From Haliea sp. E1-2-M8 (GTDB lineage: Bacteria > Pseudomonadota > Gammaproteobacteria > Pseudomonadales > Halieaceae), in contig NZ_JAUTDR010000031.1 of NCBI RefSeq assembly GCF_030649675.1, forward strand, positions 1-49,297: 49,297 nt of DNA, read 5' to 3'. Positions 1 through 8,674 of this stretch are shown one piece after another (within the stretch, counting starts at the first letter, position 1; the number at the start of each line of letters is the position of its first letter). Both the position numbers and the translations under genes were made by a program. The notes under the pieces were generated by a model. That model was given only the letters and a program-made list of their open reading frames with translations. It searched no databases and was not told the origin of the DNA.

Positions 1-240
1 TGACCATTCGGAGGGTGCAGCTTGCACAGTTCAGGGCGGCGTTGGCAGGGCGTAGATTATTTTGCGCTTACACTAAATTGCGAGCGCTTTTAGTAATCTA
101 TGCCTAACCAAATTTGTGATAAAGCAGCCGCCCACACAACATCTCTTCGCGTGTGATCGAGGGGCTTTTGGCCCCCGGGCTCGCTTCACGATTTGCACTA
201 CAATCAGTAGCGTCGACTAACTCCTGCACTGGGATTCGCT

Positions 241-482
241 ATGCCAAACTTAACGGACAATCCGCCCGCCAATGTAGCTCTTGAATTGACTCACCTGAAA
301 GCGGCCGTTGATCTGGCCATCCCGATCAAAAAGGTCAGCAAGAACCTGCTAATCGCCACCTGGAATCTCCGTGCCTTTAGCTCACTCACCAGAAAGTGGA
401 CTGCCACTTCGACAGATTCCCCAAAGCGTGATCTTAGAGGTCTTAGGGCGATCTGCGAGATAATCTCGCGATTCGATGTCTC
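241..482 (+). pseudogene. N-terminal stump of an endonuclease/exonuclease/phosphatase-family protein
   Basis: The reading frame opens with ATG and carries the conserved start of the EEP fold: a LLIATWNLRAF strand near residue 37 and a DLRGLRAICEIISRFDV helix and strand near residues 64-80. In intact proteins of this family the next segment holds the metal-binding Gln-Glu motif. Here the homology stops at FDV, and the frame runs about ten unrelated residues to a stop. Over two thirds of the protein, including all catalytic residues, is missing, so this is a dead fragment. Family assignment is from memory of the motif and moderately firm; a small unrelated ORF is the alternative. Confidence 0.55.
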
Positions 483-763
483 ACACACCTCCACTAGGCT
501 ACTGGGTCAAGGTTAACGCCGGAAAGCCGCCAAGAAAGCCAGCCCTAAAGGAGTTCAGCGAACAGTTTATCAATCACGGAAGAGTAAAAGTTAAACAACA
601 AAAGATCAAACGGGACTGGATCAGATTGTAATCACTAAAGGCGGAAATATTTCAACCAATTAATAGAGAGTTCAGTCAGGGCGACGTAGCCTACAATCAA
701 TGCAGGTAAATGAGCCTATTAAAATTCGACCCGAGATCCCGCCTGCTCCGCGCTATTCAATAT
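483..763. other. AT-rich spacer, no recognisable gene
   Basis: No convincing gene was found. A plus-strand frame of about 45 codons ending with TAA at 629-631 is Lys/Arg rich and protein-like, but matches nothing I recognise. It is probably debris from the same deletion that cut the upstream EEP gene. The IS5-type element begins directly after. Confidence 0.4.
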
Positions 764-786
764 TTAGGGATCATCTGATTAATCGA
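764..786 (+). repeat. IS5-family left end: TTAG target duplication plus terminal inverted repeat
   Basis: TTAG occupies 764-767 and is followed by GGATCATCTGATTAATC. The reverse complement of the far end (from 1961) reads GGATGCTCTGATCAAATC, so the two ends form an imperfect inverted repeat of about 16 bp. The same TTAG follows the far end at 1962-1965. A 4-bp duplication of the YTAR type is what IS5-subgroup elements make. Confidence 0.8.
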
Positions 787-1961
787 CAAAATATAAGGAA
801 CCCATGACACGCTACATCTCAATTTTGAAATTCACGACGATTCCGGCTCAAAAAGTCTGTGATGGGTCGTATTTCAGCGGTGCGCATGGGATTTCCTCGC
901 TGGTTTCCACTTTTCAGGCACAACTTGCCTGCAAAGCTGGTTGGCTACGTCTCAGCAGCGTTCGTTTGGCGATCACAAGATTACTCAGCGCACAGGCAAC
1001 GAACAGGCGACGAGCATTTTTATCCAGCCCGCGATATCTCACTTTCGAGAATCCAAACTGACATTTGATGATCCCGAACTGGTGTTCCACTTTGGCCCGC
1101 ACACGCGACTTGTTCCTGTTCCTGGCGCGATTTTCATCCGTCAGCTTTCGGTTGCGACTGCCCTTCGCCTGTGTGAAGTCCTTGGCTCGGGGCGCATTGT
1201 CAGCGATCGTCTGTTTTTTCCCACTGTACGCGGAGTCATCCCAGATTCTGGTTTCTTCGCCGTGGAGCAGGTCGGGCAATACCTGCGAATCGTGGACATT
1301 GGCAGATGTGGCGACAACGGAGTGGATGAGCTTTGTACGACTGTCGACACAGATAAGCGCCTTCATACCGAAGTACCACTGGTTGCGCTTGCGGGTCTGA
1401 TGCATCTGCGGATCGCGCTCCTTCTTTTTGTTCTTGGTGGAACTCGGTGCGCTGATGATACTGGCGTCGACAATAGTGCCCCGGGATACCTTCAGGCCAT
1501 TCTCCTGCAGATACTGATTCACCAGGTGGAACAGCTGATCACCCAGATTGTGCTTTTCCATCAAGTGGCGAAACTTGCAGATCGTGGTTTCGTCCGGCAC
1601 TGGGTCTCGACCGAGGTCGACCCCAACGAACTGGCGGAGCGAGCGAGAGTCGTAGAGGGCTTCCTCGGCGGCCGGATCCGACAGGTTGAACCAGTGCTGA
1701 ATGAAGTGGATCCGCAACATTCGCTCAATACCGATCGGGCGCTAACAGCGCCCTCCGGCTTCGGATAGAAGGGCTCGATAGCAGCGGTCAATTCCTTCCA
1801 GGGGATGATGGTTTCCATCTCCTCCAGAAACTGCTCTTTGCGAGTATTCTTCCGGTATTTCTCGAATCCGGCATCGAAAAAGGAGTCTTGGCGCATCAGG
1901 TTCAACTCGTTCTCGGGACTGGACCCATTATAAATTATCATCGGATTTGATCAGAGCATCC
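768..1961 (-). mobile_element. IS5-family (IS5 subgroup) insertion sequence, about 1194 bp
   Basis: The element is delimited by the inverted repeats at 768-785 and 1944-1961 and flanked on both sides by TTAG. Its length of 1194 bp is close to the usual IS5 size of about 1.2 kb. It encodes one DDE transposase on the minus strand, split by a frameshift. The intact target duplication shows that it arrived by transposition and that the flanks have not recombined since. It lies 47 bp from the glk stump, so it may have been involved in the loss of that gene. A partial copy of its transposase-proximal end is found at 12040-12091. Confidence 0.85.
914..1896 (-). pseudogene. IS5-family DDE transposase, frameshifted
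   Basis: The N-terminal part (from ATG at 1896) contains SFFDAGFEKYRKNTRKEQFL and the IIPWKELTAAIEPFYPK segment typical of IS5 transposases. The catalytic part (914-1720) starts at MLRIHFIQHWFNLSDPAAEE and runs through DETTICKFRHLME, an IVDAS strand with the first Asp, and a C-terminal KVEHQFGIIK region with the DDE Glu. The two parts lie in different frames and join near 1757, where one base appears lost and a TAG precedes RPIGIERM. IS5-subgroup transposases are normally a single frame, and no slippery heptamer is seen, so I read this as inactivation rather than programmed frameshifting. The rest of the catalytic domain looks intact. Confidence 0.85.
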
Positions 1962-1965
1962 TTAG
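1944..1965 (-). repeat. IS5-family right end and second TTAG target duplication
   Basis: Positions 1944-1961 are the inverted copy of the left terminal repeat. TTAG at 1962-1965 matches the duplication at 764-767. Confidence 0.8.
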
Positions 1966-2007
1966 CCCACTCATGTATTAAACAGCCGGGCACCCTTCGC
2001 CGATATC

Positions 2008-2262
2008 TCAAATTGACTCCCGAGGACACCACGAGGCATGTGAAAAACTGACCAAACCAGGGTTGTCCGCCCGCACGATGGCCAAGGGAACTTCTGCGCA
2101 GCTCGCGCTGAATCGCCCATTGCTCTCACAGTTCGCTCTTATCAATGGGCTCTCGATAATATCCAGAATCTCGGGCAGTATACCGCCCGACAGGTAAACC
2201 CCCGACATCGCCTCCATGCTGAGTGCAATATCGTCTGCCACCACACCGTCAAATGCACAACG
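2008..2262 (-). pseudogene. glk: C-terminal stump of glucokinase
   Basis: The minus-strand frame reads VVADDIALSMEAMSGVYLSG followed by GILPEILDIIES. This is the glucokinase C-terminal motif in which a helix (LAL..GA) precedes GGVYLAGGI. It continues through a GRFS segment and an NPGL near the end, so the original C-terminus is nearly reached. Glucokinase is about 320 residues; only about 80 remain, and the N-terminal ATP- and sugar-binding lobe is absent. glk lies next to gap, hexR and edd/eda in many gammaproteobacteria, so its position beside gap here agrees with a once complete Entner-Doudoroff locus. The fragment is non-functional. Confidence 0.75.
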
Positions 2263-2466
2263 TGCGTTTGTGCAGCCTCTGTCAGAAAATAAATAAGGAG
2301 ATGACGGTAGGACTAAGACACCGGAAGTCTCCAGCCTCGTTCAAAGAGCGGTTGTTTAGCGCTATACTCGCTCATGCCGCTGTGACTTGCGATTGTCATT
2401 CGCAGGGGTCGAACGCTAAAAAATTGCCCAGATGTTCGCCAACCAAAACGATACGGATATGACGAA

Positions 2467-3513
2467 TCACGCCGTGCGGGTTCCAGCGTGTTTCCGACCC
2501 CCACTGCCGGCAACAGCCATCAGTGCTTGACAGTTGTCGAGCATGCGGTTGGAGAATGCCCATTCATTGTCGTACCAGGCCATAACTTTCACCATGTAGC
2601 CGTGTACCCGAGTCTGCCTGGCGTCAAAAATGGACGAAGCTGATTGATGATTGAAATCAATCGAGACCAAAGGTTCGTCGTTGTACTGCAATACCCCGGC
2701 CATCGCGCTATTGGCAGCGGTCTTGATCAACGCATTCACTTCGTCAACAGATGTGTCGCGACTGGCCAGGAAATTGAAGTCCACCAGGGACACGTTGATT
2801 GTTGGCACCCGAACGGCCATACCGTCTAGCTTACCCGCCAACTCCGGCAGAACCAGACCCACCGCCTGAGCGGCGCCGGTCTTGGTGGGGATCATGGACT
2901 GTCCGGCTGCGCGGGCACGATAAATATCCGCGTGATAGACGTCGTGCAGGTTCTGGTCATTGGTAAAGGCGTGGATGGTTGTCATCGAACCCTGTTCGAT
3001 CCCCAGACCATCGTTCAGAACCTTGGCGACAGGGGCCAAACAGTTGGTGGTACAAGAGGCACTGGAAATTATTTCGCTGCGATCGGACAGTACCCGGTCG
3101 TTCACCCCGTACACAACGGTCTCATCCACCCCGGAGGCCGGAGCTGAAATGATCACCTTGCGGGCGCCGGCGCCTAGGTGAGCTGCGGCCTTCTCGCGGG
3201 TAGTGAATAGTCCCGTGCATTCGAAAACGACATCAACCCCCAGCTTTCGCCACGGCAACTTGGCCGGATCACGTTCCGCGCAGATGTGGATGCGGTCACC
3301 ATTGACGATCAATGTATCGCCCTCACTCACCACCGATCCGTTAAAGCGTCCGTGTACAGAGTCGTAGCGAGTCAGGTGGGCGTTGACCGAGGTATCCGCA
3401 AGGTCATTGATGGCCACGAGCTCGATATGCTGGTGATAATCCGACTCGTAAAGTGCGCGGAGAATATTCCGGCCGATCCGACCATAACCATTGATTGCCA
3501 CACGAATTTTCAT
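2467..3513 (-). CDS. gap: type I glyceraldehyde-3-phosphate dehydrogenase
   Basis: The product (348 aa) oxidises glyceraldehyde 3-phosphate to 1,3-bisphosphoglycerate with NAD in the cytoplasm. The N-terminal Rossmann motif [10 protein letters not shown] is at residues 8-16, AINDLAD at about 35-41, and YDSVHGRF near 50-57. The catalytic Cys154 lies in [11 protein letters not shown], and the C-terminal [12 protein letters not shown] is present. The last roughly 13 residues extend past the usual end of about 335 aa. It starts at ATG 3513 and is divergent from hexR. Two candidate HexR boxes lie in the 215-bp space between them, so it is probably HexR-controlled. It is intact although glk and eda around it are broken. 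Confidence 0.95.
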   Translation of the reverse strand: MKIRVAINGYGRIGRNILRALYESDYHQHIELVAINDLADTSVNAHLTRYDSVHGRFNGSVVSEGDTLIVNGDRIHICAERDPAKLPWRKLGVDVVFECTGLFTTREKAAAHLGAGARKVIISAPASGVDETVVYGVNDRVLSDRSEIISSASCTTNCLAPVAKVLNDGLGIEQGSMTTIHAFTNDQNLHDVYHADIYRARAAGQSMIPTKTGAAQAVGLVLPELAGKLDGMAVRVPTINVSLVDFNFLASRDTSVDEVNALIKTAANSAMAGVLQYNDEPLVSIDFNHQSASSIFDARQTRVHGYMVKVMAWYDNEWAFSNRMLDNCQALMAVAGSGGRKHAGTRTA

Positions 3514-3534
3514 AGCACCTTCCGACCCAATGAG

Positions 3535-3550
3535 TTATATAATTACATAA
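3535..3550. promoter_or_regulatory. candidate HexR operator 1
   Basis: TTATATAATTACATAA, read on the minus strand as TTATGTAATTATATAA, resembles the HexR consensus TGTAATTAAATTACA known from gammaproteobacteria. It lies 22 bp upstream of the gap start codon, where a repressor would block transcription. Confidence 0.5.
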
Positions 3551-3584
3551 AAAACACGCCGTCTTGGCATCATATCCTATTATG

Positions 3585-3599
3585 TGTAATTTTATTACT
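3585..3599. promoter_or_regulatory. candidate HexR operator 2
   Basis: TGTAATTTTATTACT is a near-palindrome with TGTAAT/ATTAC arms, a close match to the HexR consensus. It lies between the divergent gap and hexR genes and could serve autoregulation as well as gap control. Confidence 0.6.
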
Positions 3600-3728
3600 T
3601 TTTTATGGAAAATCACCTTCCACTATCGTATTGAAAGCAAAGCGGTTTAGGGCAATGCTGCAGATCCTGACGGACGCAGGAAAACTACCGCCACCGCACC
3701 GGGAGACCCTTTGGACCATGGAGCTGTA

Positions 3729-4598
3729 ATGAATATTCTTAGTCAACTGAAATCGCGACGCGATGAGCTAAGCAGGGCGGAGGCCAAAATAGCCGATGTA
3801 ATCCTGGCAGCGCCCGATGATGCAGTGAATATGGCCACCGCAGCACTCGCCAGGCGCGCCGGCGTCAGCGATCCCATGGTGTCGCGTCTCTGCCGCAATC
3901 TCGGCTGTAGTGGTTTTCCCGACTTCAAAGTGCAATTGGCGCGCAGCCTTGCCCACCAGACAAGTTTTATTTCCGAGGCAGTTTCCAAGGGTGACAGTGC
4001 CAAAACCGTCATAGAGAAGCGCATCAGTGCAAACCAGGCGGCACTGGAATACCTTCGCACCCATATCGACGGTGAAACCGTGGATCTGGCAGTCAGCCTG
4101 CTGCACAATGCCCGTCAGATCGTGATCGGCGGAATGGGCGGGGCCGGCGCCATTGCCCAAGACGCACATCACAAGCTTTTCCGACTGGGCGTGCCCACCA
4201 TCGCCTATGACGACCACTTGATGTTGCGCATGGCCGCCGCTGGCGCGACGCCCGAGGACTGCTTCCTCGCCTTCTCGTTCACCGGCAAAACTAGGGCGAT
4301 GATCGAAATTGCGGAATTGGCGAAACAGAGCGGCGCCCGCCTGATCTCCATTACCAACCCCACATCACCCCTGGCTAAACTGGCGGATGTCACCATTACC
4401 TCCGGTGACGAGATCGAAGACACCACTATCTATGTGCCGATGACGACCCGGATCATCATCCTGACCATCATCGACATTCTGGCGACCGGCATGGCCCTGG
4501 CCGGCGGCCCGGAAATCGAGGATCAACTCAAAAAAATCAAGAGCAGCCTGGATGCGACAAAAAAAGGTCAATCCAAACGAAAATTCAAGCGCGATTAG
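3729..4598 (+). CDS. hexR: HexR-type RpiR-family transcriptional regulator
   Basis: The protein (289 aa) has an N-terminal RpiR helix-turn-helix (residues about 1-75, with TAALARRAGVSDPMVSRLCR) and a C-terminal SIS sugar-phosphate-binding domain (about 120-260, with IGGMGGAGAIAQDAHHK and SFTGKTRAMIE). HexR represses glycolytic and Entner-Doudoroff genes and is released by 2-keto-3-deoxy-6-phosphogluconate (KDPG). ATG at 3729 is chosen over the upstream TTG (3711) because GGAG lies 6 bases before it. It is divergent from gap. Its classical neighbours eda and glk are stumps here, so at this locus it keeps only gap and itself as visible targets. The SIS domain supports a phosphosugar ligand; the HexR subtype rests on context and the boxes. 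Confidence 0.88.
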   Translation: MNILSQLKSRRDELSRAEAKIADVILAAPDDAVNMATAALARRAGVSDPMVSRLCRNLGCSGFPDFKVQLARSLAHQTSFISEAVSKGDSAKTVIEKRISANQAALEYLRTHIDGETVDLAVSLLHNARQIVIGGMGGAGAIAQDAHHKLFRLGVPTIAYDDHLMLRMAAAGATPEDCFLAFSFTGKTRAMIEIAELAKQSGARLISITNPTSPLAKLADVTITSGDEIEDTTIYVPMTTRIIILTIIDILATGMALAGGPEIEDQLKKIKSSLDATKKGQSKRKFKRD

Positions 4599-4601
4599 TC
4601 A

Positions 4602-4613
4602 GGCCGAAAGGCC
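4602..4613. terminator. short GNRA hairpin between convergent hexR and eda stump
   Basis: GGCC-GAAA-GGCC forms a 4-bp stem with a GAAA tetraloop directly after the hexR stop. There is no U-run, so termination activity is uncertain. Confidence 0.3.
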
Positions 4614-4625
4614 CGTCGCTTCAAG

Positions 4626-4857
4626 CTACAGGCGCTCTATTTCCTCCCAATCGCCCAAGATGATGGCCTGCGGATCCAGCATCCAGGTACCACTGACACA
4701 GACGACGTCGGGCGGCGCCAGGTAGCGCCGCGCGTTTTGCGAAGTCGCCCCACCGGTCGGCAAAAGCGCAACTGTGGCAAAGGCCTCGCTAGCGACTTCA
4801 AGATTGCCACCTCACGTGCGACTTCGGCCGGGAAAAACTTCAGGTGTCGCAGCCCTG
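4626..4857 (-). pseudogene. eda: C-terminal stump of KDPG aldolase, frameshifted
   Basis: Two adjacent minus-strand frames together give the C-terminal half of Eda. GLRHLKFFPAEVAREVAILK carries the KFFPAE strand of the aldolase barrel. After one missing base near 4755, PTGGATSQNARRYLAPPDVV and then CVSGTWMLDP lead to the natural stop at 4626. The Schiff-base Lys of the family is in the retained KFFPAE segment, but the N-terminal half, with the catalytic Glu, is gone. Eda splits KDPG into pyruvate and glyceraldehyde 3-phosphate. An IS481-family stump begins about 15 bp beyond the break, which points to IS-linked deletion. Confidence 0.8.
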
Positions 4858-4872
4858 CTGCCCTGCTGTAAA

Positions 4873-5222
4873 ATGGCCGATTAGCCGTCCACGACCGATT
4901 GCTGTTGGTGCGTAGAATCATCGAACATGACTTGAGCCCCATCGAAGCTGCCCAGTCCACGGGGGTCAGCGCGCTCACCGCGTACAAGTGGCTTTACCGG
5001 TACAACGTAGAGCGTAAGGCCGGCCTGCTGAACCGTGCGTCCCGCCCCCACCACTGCCCTCACGCCAAACCCCAACAAACCATCAAACATGTGAGCCATT
5101 TCAGGCGTCGACGGCAAACATACCTGCAGATCGCTGAATCGACGCGGGTCAATCGAAGCACGGTCGTCCGCATCCTGTCTCAAGCAGGACTGCCTCGACT
5201 GAGCCAGTTGGAACCTGCCAGA
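4873..5222 (+). pseudogene. N-terminal stump of an IS481-family transposase
   Basis: The frame reads LAVHDRLLLVRRI, then STGVSALTAYKWLYRY (helix-turn-helix) and GLLNRASRPHHCPH, followed by the second DNA-binding part ending LSQAGLPRLSQLEPA. This is the N-terminal third of IS481-family transposases. A TAA sits at the expected N-terminus, and the homology ends before the DDE catalytic core, so the copy is dead at both ends. It abuts the eda break. Confidence 0.75.
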
Positions 5223-5236
5223 TTCGAGGACGGGAT

Positions 5237-5935
5237 TCAACTGACAGGGTTAACCATATTATGACTTACGGATTCGAGGTGCGATTTCATTGCTTGTCGA
5301 AGACCGACTGCATCCCGGCGCGCAAATGCATCAACCATCGCTGCGTGGTCACGTTCATACCTTTCGCGTCGCATGTCGTTCAATGACCGCCGCTTTATTT
5401 CCTTCCACGCCGTCTTATTCCGTGCTAGATGAATGGCTTTATAGATCCTCGTCAGCACAGTATTCCTGGCCGAATTTATGATGGTCAAATGCAACTCAGC
5501 CTCCCAGCGCTCATATTCCTCAACAGACTTGGCAGCGAGCGTATTTTGCAGGCATTTTTGCGCGTGCCGGATCTCCGTTTCTGTTGCTCTTGCTACAACG
5601 ATCTCCGCGGTAGCCGGCTCAAGGATAACCCTCAACTCGTTAATTTCGGAGGGACTCGCATCTCCCTTGATAAACGCTGCGATATCGCTCTCCGGCTCTT
5701 CGTCCTCGCCCCGTACGAAGGTCCCGCGCCCAACATACCGCACAATAATACCTTCTTGCTCTAACTTTCCTAGAGCCTTTCGAACGGTGTTTCTCGCGGC
5801 GGAGAACTGGCTGATCAACGACTTCTCTGTCGGAATCCTGTGCCCATTCGGCCAATCGCCGCTCGAAATACGGTCCAGTATGTAATCCATGATCTCGCCA
5901 GCCGCCCTCTGGGAAGCCTCGCGAACGTTTTCCAT
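5237..5935 (-). CDS. GntR-family regulator, FCD subfamily
   Basis: The protein (232 aa) has a winged helix-turn-helix at residues about 10-78 (RIPTEKSLISQFSAARNTVR, then GIIVRYVGRGTFV) and an all-helical FCD effector domain at about 95-225 (INELRVILEPATAEI; WEAELHLTIINSARN; HAAMVDAFARRDA; MKSHLES). The FCD metal/carboxylate-binding His and Asp residues appear present. FCD regulators usually sense small organic or sugar acids and repress catabolic operons. The nearest intact catabolic operon is the tetronate-type one at 8.7-12 kb, across a dead IS3 element. It resembles the GntR protein at 33463-34170. ATG 5935 has AGAGGA just upstream. The target is inferred. Confidence 0.85.
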   Translation of the reverse strand: MENVREASQRAAGEIMDYILDRISSGDWPNGHRIPTEKSLISQFSAARNTVRKALGKLEQEGIIVRYVGRGTFVRGEDEEPESDIAAFIKGDASPSEINELRVILEPATAEIVVARATETEIRHAQKCLQNTLAAKSVEEYERWEAELHLTIINSARNTVLTRIYKAIHLARNKTAWKEIKRRSLNDMRRERYERDHAAMVDAFARRDAVGLRQAMKSHLESVSHNMVNPVS

Positions 5936-5955
5936 GCTTTCCTCTGCTGCTTTAA

Positions 5956-5970
5956 ACTACACGTTAATAT
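5956..5970. promoter_or_regulatory. ACACGTTA motif upstream of the GntR gene
   Basis: ACTACACGTTAATAT lies 20 bp upstream of the GntR start codon. The core ACACGTTA recurs at 21485-21500 and 30221-30240. It is a candidate regulator site only. Confidence 0.3.
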
Positions 5971-6646
5971 GGGAAGTCACCGCGCGACCCCTAGCGCGAT
6001 CCGAAGTGGTGCATAGTAGATTATACCCTCTTCCGAATGTTAAGCGAACCATTCTCGATTGTCATCGTGCAATGATGCCGGTGACACCAAATCGATGCCG
6101 TCTCGAAACAAATATATCGTAGGGGCCTACCACCGAACGAATAAGCTGCATGAGACAATTGTGTGTTGTTGGCCCCAAGCGGTAGTGTCCCCTCGAGGGG
6201 GAATTTCTGAATCGGGTTGACAAACCACTCTCGTGTGTTTAAAGACATACAGACGATTCGCTTCGAAACAGTCTGTATAATTAAGCAGACCCGTCAATTG
6301 ACTCAAGAGGAGAAAACTCAGCTCCTGGCGCGGATGATCATCCACTAGAATGACTCGGAACGTGCCTTAACTGCACGACTGGGCCAGCGCTGCCCGCCGA
6401 GGGAGAGCGCCCTAGCGGATTTAGCAAAATAGCAGATACCAATTGCTGGAGGTGAATCTGAAGGAGATCCCGTGTCTCCATACATCCCGCACTGCCCTAT
6501 CAGACACTGCGCCACCTACCCGAGCACGACCACAAACCTGCAGAAAGCCAACACACCAGTAACGATAGCACCTTGTGAGGGTCAAGGACTAGGGTCACGA
6601 CTAGCTGGAGGGGGCGTGCTTGTCAACAAAGAGTTGCGTTCATTGA
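5971..6646. other. no recognisable gene
   Basis: About 675 bp without a gene I can support. A plus-strand stretch ending at the TAG near 6349 reads LTQEEKTQLLARMIIH and looks like a C-terminal scrap of some protein. A GTG frame at 6472 has a good ribosome-binding site (GGAG) but a low-complexity, Cys/His-rich product. Both are probably debris next to the IS3 element. Confidence 0.3.
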
Positions 6647-8209
6647 CTATGCAGCCTTTACCAATGATGGTCTCTCAGCGCACAGTTCTTTTTGATTCAG
6701 CCAGACGTCGTCGGTTCTCTCCCAATTTCGTGTCGGCCCAGACCACCGTTGTAGATGTGCGACTTTTGCTGCCTCGTAAACTGCTTGCCGCTGCTGCAGC
6801 AGCTCGGTGTCGAGGCCAGCATGCCGCTGCGCCGGCGTCACGTATTTAATCGCGCTGTGACGATGCTCATTGTTGTACCAGGTAGCGAGCTCGTAGACCC
6901 AAGCGTGCGCTGCTACGATACTCTCGAACGGCTTGTGGGGGTAGGCCGGCGTGTACTTGAGCGTACGGAACAGGCTCTCGGAGTACGGGTTGTCGTCGCT
7001 CACCGATGGCCTGCTGAACGATGGGACGATGCCCAGCCGCTGCAGGGTTGCGAGCATGGTCGCGCCCTTCAAGGGGCTCCCGTTGTCAGCGTGAAGAGCC
7101 AACTGTCCAAGGCGAATACCTTCCGCCATACAGGCCTTGCTGATCAGAGTGCTGGCATGCTCCGCCAATTTCTCCGAGTGGACTTCCCAGCCGACGATCT
7201 TGCGGCTGAAGATGTCCTGCATCATGTACAGGCGGTAGAACTGCCCGCGGATGCTGCTGGCAAGGAAGGTAATATCTCAAGTCCAGACCTGATTGGGCGC
7301 TGTGGCGCAAAAGCCCTGGGGTTTTGCGCCTTGCAGGGTTGCTCCGCAGTACCGCGACGATTGACCTGCCCGGCATCACGCAAGACCCGGTAAAAGCTCG
7401 ACTCCGAGGCGAGATAGCGGCCCGCATCGGGCAGGCGCGGCACAATCTGCATGGGCGACAGGCTGCAGTACTCGCGGAGATTGCACACGCGGATAATCTC
7501 TTCGCGCTCCATTAGCGTCATTGCATTGCCAGACGTACGGGCCTGGGCGGCAGCCTTGCGTTGGTCGCCAAGCACCGCCAGCCTGAGAGCTCGTTTCCAC
7601 CGTTGCAGTGTTCGCACATCAATGTCCGGTATCTCGCAGGCCCTGAAGCAGCGGGCGCGAGCCGCCACCGCTTCCTCAATCAGCTCAATCGCCTCTTGCC
7701 GATCCGCCTCCACAATCAATCGTCCTCGTTGTCCCCCAGATCGCTCGGGCTTTTTTTGGAGCACTAACAGGGCCGCTGCCTCCGCCAGGGCTTTCTCCTT
7801 GCGGTTGAGTTCATTCACCGGCTTGCGGCTCTTCTTCCGTTCCTGCTGCCACTCCCGGCGCTCCACCGCCGTCAGCGGACGGTCCCCATCGGCCCCGGAT
7901 TCAGCTGCTGCCCGCCAGCGCCGCGCCTGGTCGACATACAGCCCTTTTTCCCGACTATGCGGAAAGCTCTTCCTCGTTGAGGGCTGCCGTCTCAATGACG
8001 ATCGCAAGCTTGTTCTTGCCGCTCCAATTCTCTGGATTGGAGGGGTCTGCAGGCACGGGGTTACCTCGATCACGGTATTGGTTACGCCAATTGTACAGGC
8101 TGACATTAGAGACGCCGAGATCCCGACTGACCTGTGCCACGGATTGGGCATTGGGCGGCAGCAGTCGCCTGACCGCCTGCTCTTTGAACTCTCCTTTGTA
8201 TTGTCCCAC
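6647..8209 (-). pseudogene. IS3-family element remnant (orfA and orfB), several inactivating changes
   Basis: orfA (from 8209) begins MGQYKGEFKEQAVRRLL, with the helix-turn-helix SVAQVSRDLGVSNVSLYNWR. orfB contains LQRWKRALR and FYRVLRDAGQ, and then, in another frame, DIFSRKIVGWEV, LALHADNGSP, SRPSVSDDNPYSESLFRTLK and WYNNEHRHSAI, which are the DDE core and C-terminus of IS3-family transposases. The defects are TAG plus a one-base loss at the orfA end (about 7957), another frame change near 7310, and TGA in place of Trp in the QVWTWDIT motif (about 7270). This is more than programmed orfA/orfB frameshifting explains, so the element is dead. I could not identify terminal repeats. Confidence 0.85.
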
Positions 8210-8229
8210 GCTGGCCTCACTGACCGCAC

Positions 8230-8571
8230 CCTCCTTGAGATTTAGAGTGAAAAATGGGCGCGAGAACTATGCTGACAGAGGGAGGGACTCTATTCACCTT
8301 GTTGGGACAATTCGTCTGGTTCGCTACGACCCCAATAGGGCCATCGGAAAACAATACCATTAGTCAAAGCTCACCGCGAGGAGGTGAGAAAAACGCTGCA
8401 TAACCATCTTCGCGGGACACTACCCTGCCCCTCCTTTCAAAATCAAGAAGAGAGCAAATAAACAAAGATGTCAAAAACCGACGAATTCGGCTTGCTACCA
8501 TCGAGGAATTTTGCGATCATAACTACATCTTTAGAACATTACGCCTCTTTTGATTCCGTTTTATGATCCGA
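8230..8571. other. intergenic, AT-richer, no gene seen
   Basis: No coding signal was found. The part nearest 8230 may still be IS3 end sequence. The distal part leads into the promoter of the tetronate-type operon. Confidence 0.4.
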
Positions 8572-8601
8572 TTAACAGGCAACGCCTCGCTTACCTATTA
8601 C
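8572..8601 (+). promoter_or_regulatory. candidate sigma70 promoter of the tetronate-type operon
   Basis: TTAACA (8572-8577), an 18-bp spacer, then TATTAC (8596-8601). Each hexamer is near consensus. A perfect palindrome sits at the expected transcription start. Confidence 0.45.
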
Positions 8602-8605
8602 TGAA

Positions 8606-8619
8606 TAGACCATGGTCTA
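8606..8619. promoter_or_regulatory. 14-bp perfect palindrome, candidate operator
   Basis: TAGACCATGGTCTA is a perfect inverted repeat just downstream of the candidate -10 box and 56 bp before the first gene of the operon. The string AATAGACCAT that contains its left arm also occurs at 33350-33359 upstream of the second GntR gene. That makes a GntR-family protein the likeliest binder. Confidence 0.5.
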
Positions 8620-8674
8620 GAATGCGATATTTACCTGCAGTGCAACTGATAACACGATAGTAGGAGACATCAGA

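Noticed and set aside
941-1768. 275-codon plus-strand ORF
   Set aside because: It is antisense to the IS5-family transposase, whose minus-strand frames carry clear family motifs.
914-1896. programmed ribosomal frameshifting in the IS5-type transposase
   Set aside because: The join has a TAG and no slippery heptamer, and relatives of this subgroup use a single frame, so mutation is the simpler reading.
6755-7393. 212-codon plus-strand ORF
   Set aside because: It is antisense to the DDE core of the same IS3-family element.
7451-8245. 264-codon plus-strand ORF
   Set aside because: It is antisense to the IS3-family orfA/orfB frames, which have recognisable transposase motifs.
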